Assembly: GCF_000754095.2 (NCBI RefSeq)
Contig: NZ_JQSG02000006.1
Location: forward strand, 45,650 to 109,649
Reading direction: 5' to 3'
DNA length: 64,000 bases
From: Acidihalobacter prosperus
GTDB taxonomy: Bacteria; Pseudomonadota; Gammaproteobacteria; DSM-5130; Acidihalobacteraceae
The notes below the pieces were generated by a model. That model was given only the letters and a program-made list of their open reading frames with translations. It did not search any database and had not been told where the DNA came from. How positions within the stretch are numbered: position 1 is the first letter of the stretch; each line of letters starts with the position of its first letter. Position numbers and translations under genes: made by a program. Positions 53,404-62,291 of this stretch are shown piece after piece.

Positions 53404-53823
53404 TTAGTCCACCGGCTCGCTGCCGCGTTCGCCGCTGTAGCGCGGCAGCCCGTCGCACAGCGTGACCCAGTTTGCCTTGGCGCCGACGAAGATGTGCGCA
53501 TCCGGCCGCTGCGCGATATCCGTATCCAGGGTACCGAGGGCAACCTCGATGCGAGTCCCCTCGTGCGCCGGCGAAATGAAGGCCAGACTGGAACCGCAGT
53601 GCGGACAGAACAGACGGCGCGTGCCATTTTCCGCACGGTAGGACTTGACCTCCTCGCCGCCCGCCAACCAGCGGAATTCGTCCTGCCGCGCGCTACCGAA
53701 GGTGGCGAAGGCCGCACCATGGAACTTGCGGCACATCGAACAGTGGCAATGCGCCATCCGCGCGGAAAATTCGCCGGCGGCATAGCGAATGCGCCCGCAC
53801 AGACATTGCCCGACATTGAGCAT
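53404..53823 (-). CDS. GFA/CENP-V family zinc-binding protein
   Basis: 139 residues from the ATG at 53823 (AAGGA at good spacing); an ATG 18 bases earlier is possible. Zinc-binding cysteines are present in CLCGRIRYAAGEF, CHCSMCRKFHGAAF and FCPHCGSSLAF, the hallmark of the glutathione-dependent formaldehyde-activating enzyme fold. Most members are not true GFA enzymes, so the substrate is unknown. Converges with the DUF4412-like gene. Confidence 0.88.
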   Translation of the reverse strand: MLNVGQCLCGRIRYAAGEFSARMAHCHCSMCRKFHGAAFATFGSARQDEFRWLAGGEEVKSYRAENGTRRLFCPHCGSSLAFISPAHEGTRIEVALGTLDTDIAQRPDAHIFVGAKANWVTLCDGLPRYSGERGSEPVD

Positions 53824-53903
53824 GACCCCGTCCTTTCCCATACGCCCCTCCCCGCCGGCACGCGCCGGCAAATCGATGCGCGGATATCCCTTGGACCCCG
53901 CGC

Positions 53904-54638
53904 CTAGAACTGCACGTGATCGGTCGCGCCGCCATCCACAAGATAATGCGCGCCGTTGACGAAACTCGCTCGCGGGCAGGATACGAAGACCGCGACATGA
54001 GCGATTTCCTCTGGCGTGGCCAGGCGCCCCATCGGGTTCGCATCCAGTGTTTCCTGATAATCCGCCGGCGACGCCTGCCGAACCCGATCCCAGAAACCGC
54101 CCTCCACGAACACGTCTCCCGGCGCCACTGTATTGACGCGAATCCCCCGGGACACGAGCCTGCGGCTCAGCGACTTCATGTAATGGGCCATGGCGGCCTT
54201 GGCTGCGCCATAGGCCTCGTGGCCCGGCGTACCGAAGGTCGCCGCCTTGCTGCCGATATAGGTGATTGCCGGCGCACGGCTACGGGCGAGCAGCGGAATC
54301 GCGGCCTCCGTCGCCCGTATCGTGGCGCGCATGTCGGTATCGATCGACATCGCCCAATCCGGAGAAATAGCGCTCACGTTCGGCACCAGAATATCAATCC
54401 GGCCCAGTCCCTCGATCCAGCCGCCCAGGGCATCCGCGTCGGTGACGTCCACTACCGTACCGCGCGCCTCGACCGGGTATCCGGTCAGCGACTCTGTCAT
54501 TGCCGCCACCCGCGCGGCCGAACGCGAGCAGAAGGCAACGTGGGCGCCCTCCTGCGCGAAGCCGCGCACGATCGCCGCGCCGATCCCCGCGGTGCCCCCC
54601 GTCACCGCCACCCGCATACCTGCCAGCTCAAGATCCAA
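53904..54638 (-). CDS. Short-chain dehydrogenase/reductase
   Basis: 244 residues from a TTG at 54638, chosen because AAGGAG lies upstream and the sequence starts LDLELAGMRVAVTGGTAGIG. The cofactor motif TGGTAGIGAAI is followed by a variant of NNAG (VPNVSAI), ITYIGSKAATFG (catalytic Ser region), YGAAK and a C-terminal VDGGATDHVQF. The frame stays open upstream into an acetyltransferase remnant, so a longer fusion could be translated from the ATG at 54851. The substrate is unknown. Confidence 0.82.
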   Translation of the reverse strand: MDLELAGMRVAVTGGTAGIGAAIVRGFAQEGAHVAFCSRSAARVAAMTESLTGYPVEARGTVVDVTDADALGGWIEGLGRIDILVPNVSAISPDWAMSIDTDMRATIRATEAAIPLLARSRAPAITYIGSKAATFGTPGHEAYGAAKAAMAHYMKSLSRRLVSRGIRVNTVAPGDVFVEGGFWDRVRQASPADYQETLDANPMGRLATPEEIAHVAVFVSCPRASFVNGAHYLVDGGATDHVQF

Positions 54639-54689
54639 ATGCCTTTCTCCTTCCGTTGCGGGATTGCCGGCGCGCGACGCGCCCGGCGC

Positions 54690-54851
54690 CCGACAGGGCA
54701 CGCGCCGCACGCGCTTCAAGCCAGCGCATAGCGCGGCCAGCGGCGGAGCCTCGCTGCTGGCGAGGAAGCGCTGCTCGCGCGCCACCTGATCGAAACACTC
54801 GTGGAAACCGGCAATATCGCGCGCTTCGATGGGGCGGATCGTCGGACTCAT
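54690..54851 (-). pseudogene. N-terminal remnant of a GNAT acetyltransferase, in frame with the SDR gene
   Basis: The ATG at 54851 has a good ribosome site (AGGAG) and encodes SPTIRPIEARDIAGFHECF and DQVAREQRFLASSEAPPL, the start of a GNAT-family acetyltransferase. After about 42 residues the similarity stops, and the frame runs through a basic linker into the SDR. The rest of the acetyltransferase was apparently lost in a deletion that joined the two genes. Confidence 0.6.
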
Positions 54852-54965
54852 TCGAACTCCTGAGGGTCGATGCTGCGATCGACGGCGCGGCGCCCGGGCT
54901 CTGGCCTTGACGCCGGTGGACGCAAACGTGAAAACTTCCGCTTATCCATCGCAGCGGAATCCGAC

Positions 54966-56009
54966 ATGTCATCAGCGCACGCGCAGTCCGTTCCGTCCGG
55001 AACCTGCACCGTCGCCGCGCGTCAGCGGCGAACCATCCGCCTGCTCGCCCTGATCGGCCTGCTGTGGGCCGCGGAAGGCTGGCGTGAAGGCAGCGGTCTC
55101 TTCGCGCTCGGCACCAGCGCGCTGGCCATACTGACGCTCGCCTTCCGCAGCGCCTTGCGCTGCGATCGCGCGCGCGACCGCGTCGCGCACTGCTGGACCC
55201 TGTTCGGCCTGCCCTTGTGGGTGCGCGGGCGCACACGGCTGACATCGCTCAAGGCGGTCGACCTCTACGGACGCACGCGCAGCCGGCAGGACACGGACGG
55301 CGACGTCGCCGTGTGGACCGATTATTACACGGTGCTCAAGGGTTCGCCCACGCTCAAGCTACGCGCGACGCGCAACGACTACCCCAACGCCCGCCGTCTG
55401 GCCGAACGCCTCGCCAGTGGGCTGGATCTGCCGCTACGCGACCACGTCCTCAAGGGCGTGCGCGTGCGCCGGCCCGACGAACTCGACCTCACGCTCGGGG
55501 AACGTCTGCGCAGGGCCGGCGAGCCGCCCGCGCCGCCGGCCTCGCCGCCGCCCCCGCTGCGGTTGCTGGCAGGCGGCGGCGACGCGCTGGCCCTCCGGCT
55601 GCCCGCCCAGCCTCTGTCCTGGTGGGGCTACCTCCTCGCCGTGGCGATACCGGCCTTCATGTTCACCATCGCCTGGTTCGCCCACGCCAACCTGCTGTTC
55701 CTGATCGCATCGTCGGCCTTCACGGCGTACTTCGCGTACACCCTTCTGGGCAGCTTTTTCCCGCGCCGCCTCACCCTGGACGCTCGCGGCGTGACCGTGC
55801 GCTGGTATCTGCGCCGGCTGCACATGCCCTGGCAGAAGCTGGAAGAGATCGGCAGCACCTACGACGGCATCCACCTGCTCGGCGACCGCAAGCACGAGGT
55901 GCTGCCCTACCAATTCGACGCCGAGTCCTCGGCCTATGTCAGAAACGCCATCGCCTACATGGCCTGGCGCCACGACCGCCCCTCCGCGACCGCACACGTG
56001 GGCGGGTAG
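54966..56009 (+). CDS. Membrane hypothetical protein with Pro-rich linker
   Basis: 347 residues from the ATG at 54966. Two membrane hairpins are predicted: LLALIGLLWAAEGW with ALGTSALAILTLAF near the N-terminus, and WWGYLLAVAIPAFMFTIAW with LLFLIASSAFTAYFAYTLLG around residues 220-260. Between them is a soluble part and a Pro/Ala-rich linker (EPPAPPASPPPPLR). The C-terminal segment (RRLTLDARGVTVRWYLRRL, HMPWQKLEEIG) is reminiscent of small bacterial PH-like domains. No function assigned. Confidence 0.6.
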   Translation: MSSAHAQSVPSGTCTVAARQRRTIRLLALIGLLWAAEGWREGSGLFALGTSALAILTLAFRSALRCDRARDRVAHCWTLFGLPLWVRGRTRLTSLKAVDLYGRTRSRQDTDGDVAVWTDYYTVLKGSPTLKLRATRNDYPNARRLAERLASGLDLPLRDHVLKGVRVRRPDELDLTLGERLRRAGEPPAPPASPPPPLRLLAGGGDALALRLPAQPLSWWGYLLAVAIPAFMFTIAWFAHANLLFLIASSAFTAYFAYTLLGSFFPRRLTLDARGVTVRWYLRRLHMPWQKLEEIGSTYDGIHLLGDRKHEVLPYQFDAESSAYVRNAIAYMAWRHDRPSATAHVGG

Positions 56010-56037
56010 CGCGGTACCGACGCGATACGGGCACCGC

Positions 56038-57924
56038 TCAGGCGTTCCGCCCTGCGATCGAAAGCGCGCGCAGGCGAGGCGAGTGCTTGTACTGGCGCTG
56101 CCCGGTGCGGCGCAGCACGTCGTCGAGTGTCTGCAGGGCCGCCAGGATATGCGGCCCCTTGTTGAGCATCACGCACTCGGCGCGCTGGCCGAGCACCGCG
56201 TCGCTGAGCTCCGGACGCGATACCGCGCCCTGCTTCGCCAGCGTTTCCAGCACCTGCGTGGCCCACACCACGGGCAGATGCGCCGCCTCCGCCAACCACA
56301 GGATTTCCTCCTGGATTTCGGAAAGGCGCTCGCCGCCGATCTCCACGGCCAGATCGCCGCGCGCGATCATCAGGCCGAAGGCGGCATGCCCGAGCGCCGC
56401 GAACAGCAGCTGCGGCAGCGCCTGCACCGCGTGCGCGCTCTCGATCTTGGCGATCACGCCGATGTGCCCGGCCTCGCGCGTCCGCAGCTCGGCGAACAGA
56501 CGATCGAGATCGGCCGGCGTCTCGACAAAGGACAGCCCGACCATGTCCGCATGGCGGGCGACAAAATCCAGATCGGCCAGGTCCTTGTCGGTGAGCGCAG
56601 GCCGGTCGCGCCGTGAGCGCGGGAAGTTGAGTCCTCGCCCCTCCTTGAGCAGCACGCCGCCGACCGGCGCATGCGTGATGCGCAGCAGCCGGCCGTCCGC
56701 GCGCCGCTCGATCACCTCCGCGCCGACGCGACCGTCGTCGATCCAGATCGGGTCGCCCACGGCAATGCCGGTCAGCGAACCGCACTCGACGCAACCGATG
56801 CGCGCCGGGCGCAGGCAGCGCCCGTTGGCATCGAAACGCGCCGGCTCGCCGGGTGCGGCATCGCCGGCCAGCAGCAGCGTCTCGCCGACGCGCAGTCGAA
56901 TCCGCAGACTACGCGGCGCGAAGCCGTGCAGGCGATATTCACCGTCGCCGGCGCGCAGATGACCGCCCTGGCTGCGCCGCAACAGCTGCAGCGGCGTCTC
57001 GGGCGTCAGCCAGGCGCTCTGGAACACCTGCGCCAACCACACGCCGGGTGTCGGCACGTCGACCACCAGCAGCTCGCGACGCTTGCCGCGGGTATCGTCG
57101 AAGCCCAGGCGGTCGCCCACCTGCAGCTGAGCGGCCAGGGCCGCGTCGATGCCGAAGCGGTACGCGGCATCCAGTCCCGCCGGCACATTCGTTTCAGGGG
57201 CGATCAGCAGCACGTCGGCAGGCCCGACCGGACGCCCCAGCCCATCGCGCCGAGGTTTGAGGTGCGCCACGCTGGGCGCCAAGGCCAGCGGGCCGGTACG
57301 CGGTTTGCGGCCGGCCAGATCCATCAGTACTGGGCAATCACGCCCGGCCGCCGCGGCGGCCTGGCGGACGTTGGCGATCATGCGTGCCCAGACGCCGGCA
57401 TCGTCATGCGCGCAGTTGATGCGGGCGCAGTCCATGCCCTCCGCTAGCAGTGTTCCGATCATCGCGGGGTCGTCCGCCGCCACGCTCGGCAGCGTGACCA
57501 TGATCCGCGTGCCGCGCGCCGCCGGCGGGGCGCCGAACAGGGCCTGCGTGCGCGATTCGAGCAACGCGCGCGCCTCGTCGGCGCCGACGGCGGCAGGTTC
57601 GGCCTCGGCGCGAACCGGCGTGCCGGCCAGGCACTGCAAAACCGCGAGCACCGCATCGAGCGTGGCGCGCACATGTCCTTCGCTGCGCCCCAGCGACGAC
57701 AGCCCGAGGTCCGCCAGTCGCGCCTGCAGCGGACGCAGGTCATGGCGGCGCAAGGCGAGATAGTGCGCCAGGTTGAGGGCGCTGCGCGCCTGCGTGCCGT
57801 CCAGCATCTGCCCATGCGCGCGCAGATAGTCGTCACCCTCGCCGACCACCTCCGTACGCAGCCGGGAAACCGCGCCCAGCACTGCCGCCGGGTCGTCCCA
57901 ATCGAGCCTGTCCGCATTTGCCAT
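56038..57924 (-). CDS. Atypical pyruvate kinase-like protein
   Basis: 628 residues from the ATG at 57924. The barrel matches pyruvate kinase: RIMVTLPSVAADDPAMIG, the phosphate-binding Arg region ARINCAHDD, LMDLAGRKPRTG, VIAKIESAHAV, the metal site MIARGDLAVEIG and WATQVLETL. It differs by an N-terminal extension of ~120 residues, a large insert between LMDLAGRKPRTG and the second half of the barrel, MLNKG in place of the usual C-terminal MLSGET, and no allosteric C-domain. Such proteins are annotated as pyruvate kinase in several proteobacteria; the real substrate is uncertain. Confidence 0.75.
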   Translation of the reverse strand: MANADRLDWDDPAAVLGAVSRLRTEVVGEGDDYLRAHGQMLDGTQARSALNLAHYLALRRHDLRPLQARLADLGLSSLGRSEGHVRATLDAVLAVLQCLAGTPVRAEAEPAAVGADEARALLESRTQALFGAPPAARGTRIMVTLPSVAADDPAMIGTLLAEGMDCARINCAHDDAGVWARMIANVRQAAAAAGRDCPVLMDLAGRKPRTGPLALAPSVAHLKPRRDGLGRPVGPADVLLIAPETNVPAGLDAAYRFGIDAALAAQLQVGDRLGFDDTRGKRRELLVVDVPTPGVWLAQVFQSAWLTPETPLQLLRRSQGGHLRAGDGEYRLHGFAPRSLRIRLRVGETLLLAGDAAPGEPARFDANGRCLRPARIGCVECGSLTGIAVGDPIWIDDGRVGAEVIERRADGRLLRITHAPVGGVLLKEGRGLNFPRSRRDRPALTDKDLADLDFVARHADMVGLSFVETPADLDRLFAELRTREAGHIGVIAKIESAHAVQALPQLLFAALGHAAFGLMIARGDLAVEIGGERLSEIQEEILWLAEAAHLPVVWATQVLETLAKQGAVSRPELSDAVLGQRAECVMLNKGPHILAALQTLDDVLRRTGQRQYKHSPRLRALSIAGRNA

Positions 57925-57979
57925 GGCGGCACTACAGCACGCCGGCATGAAGAATGTGTGACCGTCGCGCCGCCGCCCG

Positions 57980-58756
57980 TCAGTCGAGACCGGCATCCTC
58001 CCGGTCCGGCCGGCTGGTCGCATGCGAGCGCGAGCCAAGCCCCTCGGCCGCGCGCGCGGCCTCGTGCTCTGCGACGCGCCGCCGATAGGCCTCGCGATCC
58101 GTCACGCCGGCGGGGTTTTCGCGCGTGGGCAGCATGTCGGCAAAATGCAGATACTGCTCCTGCGCCACGGCGTACAGACGCCGCAGTTCGCCCAGCGGAT
58201 CGGCATGATCGTCCGTGCGCACGCTCAGCCAGGGATAGTCCTGATCGCGGCAGATCACCAGCGCGGCGGACTGTTGGCCGCGCCGGTCGCCGCCCGCCGC
58301 CTCGGCCGCGTCGAGCGCCAGCAACAGGCGCTCGGCAAACGGCAGGCCGTCGGAGCGCAGGTAGGCGTCCAGCATCTCGTCCACCACCCGCGGCCCGGCA
58401 AGGATATTGCCGGCGACGGAAACGTTGTCGGCCATGCGGTGCCCGGCCCAATCCATGCACGCCTGCCCGGTAAACGCAGCCCCGCGACCCTGCGCGTCGA
58501 TCAGATGAAACTGCCGGTGTTCGCGTCCTCCGTCCCGGGCCGTCAGGCGCTGCGCCACCGCCTCGGGCGGCACGCCGTCCGCAAGCATGGCCACGCCGTC
58601 GACGCCGTACACGGGATTGGCCAGCGCCTGGGTGGCGAAGGCGCCCACGCCACCGCGCAAATGCGGCACCAGGCTGCCGACGGCGAAAAAGCGGCTGGCC
58701 ACGGCGATCCCGAGCTCGCCGGTTCGCGGCTCGCGCGCGATGATCGAATAGGTCAT
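57980..58756 (-). CDS. DUF1028 Ntn-hydrolase-like protein
   Basis: 258 residues. The conserved N-terminus is MTYSIIAREPRTGELGIAVA followed by SRFFAVGSLVPHLRGGVGAF, NVSVAGNILAG and a domain ending in a less conserved C-terminal part. DUF1028 proteins resemble Ntn hydrolases and occur near amide- and ring-degradation genes, but no activity is established. Located just upstream of the pyruvate kinase-like gene, same strand. Confidence 0.82.
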   Translation of the reverse strand: MTYSIIAREPRTGELGIAVASRFFAVGSLVPHLRGGVGAFATQALANPVYGVDGVAMLADGVPPEAVAQRLTARDGGREHRQFHLIDAQGRGAAFTGQACMDWAGHRMADNVSVAGNILAGPRVVDEMLDAYLRSDGLPFAERLLLALDAAEAAGGDRRGQQSAALVICRDQDYPWLSVRTDDHADPLGELRRLYAVAQEQYLHFADMLPTRENPAGVTDREAYRRRVAEHEAARAAEGLGSRSHATSRPDREDAGLD

Positions 58757-58905
58757 CGGCCGCCCCCTCGCGGCCCAAGGCGGCGCGCGTCATGGCATGA
58801 TCGGCGGGACATGAACATGAGCATGGCTATTCTCCGGTCGGCCTGCGAAAACCGCGCCACAGCGGCGCGGTCTGCGGCTCGGCTGCAAAAACCGGACCGC
58901 CTGCC

Positions 58906-59397
58906 TCAGCCCAGCAGGGCGGGATTGTGCCGCCACACGAACCACGTCAGCACCGTGGCAAAGGCCACCCACGCCAGATAGGGTGCCAGCAGCAGGGCGG
59001 CAAGGCGGCTATAGCGGCAAAAGGCCGACATCGTGGCCACGATCAGCCCCAGCAGCAGCAACATTTCCACGAATGCGAGCGCACCGGCATGCCAGACGAA
59101 GAACAGCCACGACCACAGCGCATTCACCGCAAGCTGGAACACGAACAGCGCCAGCGCCCACCGCTTGCGCCCCGGCCGGCGCCACACCCGCCACGCCGAA
59201 ACGCCCATCAGGGCGAACAGCGCGGTCCAAACCGGTGCAAATGCGCTCGCCGGCGGCGCCCACTCGGGGCGTACGAGCTGCCGATAAAATCCCGGGGCGT
59301 CCACCGAAGCCATCGCGCCGACCGCCGCGGCCGCGAACGCGACCAGCAGCCAGCCGAGCAGACCCAGCAGATCGACGGCCAAACGGCGCTGATTCAT
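58906..59397 (-). CDS. tspO: TspO/MBR family tryptophan-rich sensory protein
   Basis: 163 residues from the ATG at 59397 with GGAG upstream. Five membrane helices and the family pattern are present: RPEWAPPASAFAPVWTALFA, NALWSWLFFVWHAGALAF and LLLAPYLAWVAFATVLTWFV. TspO binds tetrapyrroles and cholesterol-like ligands and is linked to stress and porphyrin handling. It appears monocistronic. Confidence 0.92.
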   Translation of the reverse strand: MNQRRLAVDLLGLLGWLLVAFAAAAVGAMASVDAPGFYRQLVRPEWAPPASAFAPVWTALFALMGVSAWRVWRRPGRKRWALALFVFQLAVNALWSWLFFVWHAGALAFVEMLLLLGLIVATMSAFCRYSRLAALLLAPYLAWVAFATVLTWFVWRHNPALLG

Positions 59398-59616
59398 CCC
59401 TTGTCTCCTGCTTGAACGGCCGCTCGATCCTGCTGCTGCCTGCGCGCCTGTCCCCAGCCTAACAGCGCGCCGAGCGCATGCGGCAACCAGGCCACCAACG
59501 ATCGAGCCTATCACCGATCCTTGGAGCACAGCGAATCCGTGACTTGCACAGTGGCGCGAGCATGGCCACTTGGCCCATTAGGTACGATCGAGTTGAATTT
59601 TTTATCCGTGGCGCGA

Positions 59617-60342
59617 CTAGATATTCAGTCGGAAAGCTGGATCCCATCCCAACAATGCCCTTGCTTTACCAATATCAACGGCCCCATCTTCTTCGGCCAC
59701 GTTGTAAACACCCGGCTCTCCATGCACCAGCGCACGCCTAGCCGCATCGGCAGCAGCGTCCACATGTACCGGGGCAGGCACATGATGAGGTTCATCAAAA
59801 CCAGTACCGGGGCCATAGAAATGTCCATAACGCAGAATTAATCCTTCTAAAGGACTTTCTATCACTTGTTGCTCGAACGCGCACAAAGCATCCGATTCCA
59901 GTGGATCACCCTCCATATGTGGCTGCTGGCCGCGCTTATAAGCGAAAGCGATGCTCTGTACGACAATACGCGTTGCGCGAGCCCTAATACTAGCCGCTAT
60001 CAAGTGCCTTGTACCCACATCGCGGATACGCATATTGCGCACAAGCCCCTCTGGCATCTGCTTCGGGTCAAGACCCGGAGGCAAGTCAGTCAACTGATGA
60101 ACAACCACTTCCGGCTGCACTTCCACTAGAAGCTTGCAAAGTTTTTCAGCATCATAAACATCGACAATCACAGGCTCGACGCCTACTCTCTGAAAGAGCC
60201 TGGCGCGCTCACACGAACGCGTGGTGCCGAAAACCTTCCACCCTTCTGCGATTAACAAATTACACAATGGCCAACCCACAGCACCACCAGCCCCCGCAAC
60301 GAGCACGCGTCGCTCATTCTCACATATTCTATCGACTGACAT
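59617..60342 (-). CDS. NAD(P)-dependent epimerase/dehydratase family protein
   Basis: 241 residues from an ATG preceded by GAGGAA. The Rossmann motif is VLVAGAGGAVGWPLCNLLIA; Ser and the atypical catalytic region are in RIVVQSIAFAYKRGQQ, followed by LILRYGHFYGPGTGFD and a short C-terminal part (YNVAEEDGAVDIGKARALLG). It is the downstream gene of an ArsR-type regulator in an AT-richer island; the substrate is unknown. Confidence 0.82.
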   Translation of the reverse strand: MSVDRICENERRVLVAGAGGAVGWPLCNLLIAEGWKVFGTTRSCERARLFQRVGVEPVIVDVYDAEKLCKLLVEVQPEVVVHQLTDLPPGLDPKQMPEGLVRNMRIRDVGTRHLIAASIRARATRIVVQSIAFAYKRGQQPHMEGDPLESDALCAFEQQVIESPLEGLILRYGHFYGPGTGFDEPHHVPAPVHVDAAADAARRALVHGEPGVYNVAEEDGAVDIGKARALLGWDPAFRLNI

Positions 60343-60430
60343 AATTTATTCCTCAATCGAAACCAAGCGCAGAACGAAGCGTAAGGCTATAATCATCTGG
60401 GTCACCGATCACAATTCCACAAAAAATTTA

Positions 60431-61135
60431 TTATAACAGCGAATTAATCCCCCACACATTTCGCAATGTAATGCGCCCCTTTTGCGTAAGCCTCAAAGCA
60501 CGCGTACCCGGTACCTTGCGTAGCAGAGCACGCCCAATAAAGTACTCATGAATCGCCATGCCTAGCCGACCAGCCAGATGCGATCTCCGCTCACTCCAAT
60601 CCAGACACGGGCGGCACAACGGCCTTGAGGAGCGGTTTTTTAACGCAGCAGGGAGTGACACTCCAATCTCTCCAAGCCAAACCATGCCCTCACGAGTAAC
60701 CGACCCAACACCATCATCCAACTCAACAACCCCGCGGAGCACCAAACAATCACAGATAGCAACCCCAAGCTTGCCGGCAAGATGGTCATAACAGGAACGC
60801 GCAAGGCGAAGCTCATTATCTCGCGGGCCAATCAATCGAATCTTAGATACAATCTGTTGCTTCTCCGTCGCCATACACATAAACATTTCCAGCAACCTCG
60901 CCACTTCAGGTGACGCGAGTCGATAATATCGGTGGCGTCCTTGGCGCTCCATCTTAAGCATATTCACTTCAACGAGTCGCGCAAGATGCTCGCTGGCCGT
61001 CTGGGGGCTAACCGCTGCCGCACCGGCCAACTCACTCGCAGACAAAGCGCGCCCATCCATCAGCACAGTCAGAATTGCCATATGCGCCGGCACTCCGAGC
61101 AAGGCACCGATTTCTGCCATCTGATATGTATTCAT
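60431..61135 (-). CDS. ArsR-family transcriptional regulator with extended C-terminal domain
   Basis: 234 residues from the ATG at 61135. The winged helix (LSASELAGAAAVSPQTASEH, LARLVEVNMLKMERQGRHRY) takes residues ~8-85. A C-terminal part of ~140 residues contains SCYDHLAGKLGVAICDCLVL and a LCRPCLDWSERRSHLAGRLG motif with a CxxC pair, found in a branch of ArsR-like regulators. It is divergent from the NIPSNAP and monooxygenase genes and cotranscribed with the epimerase, so it probably controls both. Confidence 0.87.
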   Translation of the reverse strand: MNTYQMAEIGALLGVPAHMAILTVLMDGRALSASELAGAAAVSPQTASEHLARLVEVNMLKMERQGRHRYYRLASPEVARLLEMFMCMATEKQQIVSKIRLIGPRDNELRLARSCYDHLAGKLGVAICDCLVLRGVVELDDGVGSVTREGMVWLGEIGVSLPAALKNRSSRPLCRPCLDWSERRSHLAGRLGMAIHEYFIGRALLRKVPGTRALRLTQKGRITLRNVWGINSLL

Positions 61136-61167
61136 ATATACCCCGCATGCGACCATACCCTATATAT
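61134..61167. promoter_or_regulatory. Candidate operator between the ArsR gene and the NIPSNAP operon
   Basis: A 7-bp inverted repeat ATATATA (61134-61140) and TATATAT (61161-61167) flanks a GC-rich centre containing GCATGC, beginning at the ArsR start codon. ArsR proteins bind imperfect inverted repeats near their own promoter. The short AT arms make this only suggestive. Confidence 0.3.
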
Positions 61168-61253
61168 CAAACCAATTACTTCGGCCAAACCCGAAGCATA
61201 ATAAACCCCTGACGTGACATCATCACCCATCGATTTCGCCACGGGAAACCAAC

Positions 61254-61583
61254 ATGATCACCTGCATCATTCGCTACGATATAGAGCCGACGCAGCATGA
61301 GGATTTTGCCAAATATGCTCGCAACTGGGGGCAATCCATACCACGCTGCGGTGCGAAACTGATCGGCTATTTTGCTCCTTATGAGGGATCCTCAACACTG
61401 GCCTATGGAATATACAACATCGAAAGCTTGGCGGCGTACGAGCAATATCGCCGCCGACTAGCATCAGACCCCTTAGGTCGAGAAAACTACGCGTTCACGC
61501 AAGAACGAAAATTCATCCGACGAGAAGAACGAACATTTACGATTCTCGTATCCAGCCCACATACACCAGAGGTGAACACATGA
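61254..61583 (+). CDS. NIPSNAP family protein
   Basis: 109 residues, one ferredoxin-like dimeric alpha-beta domain: [40 protein letters not shown] and [18 protein letters not shown]. Bacterial NIPSNAP proteins often occur with monooxygenases or detoxification genes but have no settled activity. It overlaps the next gene by ATGA. Confidence 0.87.
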   Translation: MITCIIRYDIEPTQHEDFAKYARNWGQSIPRCGAKLIGYFAPYEGSSTLAYGIYNIESLAAYEQYRRRLASDPLGRENYAFTQERKFIRREERTFTILVSSPHTPEVNT

Positions 61584-61909
61584 TTGCAGCAATATTTGAA
61601 GTCGAGTTGATACCTGGCCAGCAGGAAAACTACCTTAGCATCGCCGCCGACTTGCGCCCATTACTTCACAAAATCGATGGATTCATCTCAATCGAACGCT
61701 TTCAAAGCCTGAGCAATTCGGAACGACTACTATCACTTTCCCTCTGGCGAGATGAAGATTCGCTCCGAATTTGGCGTAATGCTGAAGCCCATCGTGAGGC
61801 ACAGGAAATTGGTAAGGCGAAAATCTTCGAGAACTACAGAATCATCGTCACCAAAGTCATACGCGATTACGGCATGAAGCAGCGCCCTCTCACTCCGAGA
61901 GCTCAGTGA
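61580..61909 (+). CDS. Antibiotic biosynthesis monooxygenase (ABM) family protein
   Basis: 109 residues with the ABM dimeric alpha-beta barrel pattern: [33 protein letters not shown] and [20 protein letters not shown]. Members oxidise quinol- or phenol-like compounds without cofactors or degrade haem. Coupled to the NIPSNAP gene and divergent from the ArsR regulator. Confidence 0.87.
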   Translation: MIAAIFEVELIPGQQENYLSIAADLRPLLHKIDGFISIERFQSLSNSERLLSLSLWRDEDSLRIWRNAEAHREAQEIGKAKIFENYRIIVTKVIRDYGMKQRPLTPRAQ

Positions 61910-62291
61910 CAACTAACCCTGCGCACATAGGCAGTGAGTGTTGATCAATCAAGCATGGGGCTGCTCAGATCACGCCCCATGCGCTCCATCCATGACCATA
62001 ATGGACAAAACGTGACCATTTTCACCACGCACCGACCCGGTACCACTTGTTAACCACGCATGCGCAGAAAAATATTTTGTAGTGCATGCATCCAACACTG
62101 ATTGCGCTCGCATGCATGGCGCCTGCCGCGCGTACAAGACACTCACGACGAGTCCCATTAGTGCCGACCTAACATGAAATATTCGGCTTGGCATCCTTAC
62201 GAACGCCACCTCCGCGCTGGGCAAATGTGCCGAACTCACCGATAATCAACGGCAATAGCCGTACCGCAACGCGTGCTCACGGAGAACCGCC
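61910..62291. other. Gene-free spacer with a hairpin after the monooxygenase gene
   Basis: GCATGGGGC (61953-61961) and GCCCCATGC (61974-61982) form a perfect 9-bp stem with a 12-base loop, 43 bp after the monooxygenase stop; it lacks a T-tract but is a plausible transcription end. The rest, to the LysE start, shows no recognisable gene; a leftward 89-codon frame has no similarity I recognise. Confidence 0.45.

Noticed and set aside
61970-62239. Leftward 89-codon frame before the LysE gene
   Set aside because: No recognisable similarity or ribosome site, and it overlaps the hairpin after the monooxygenase gene.
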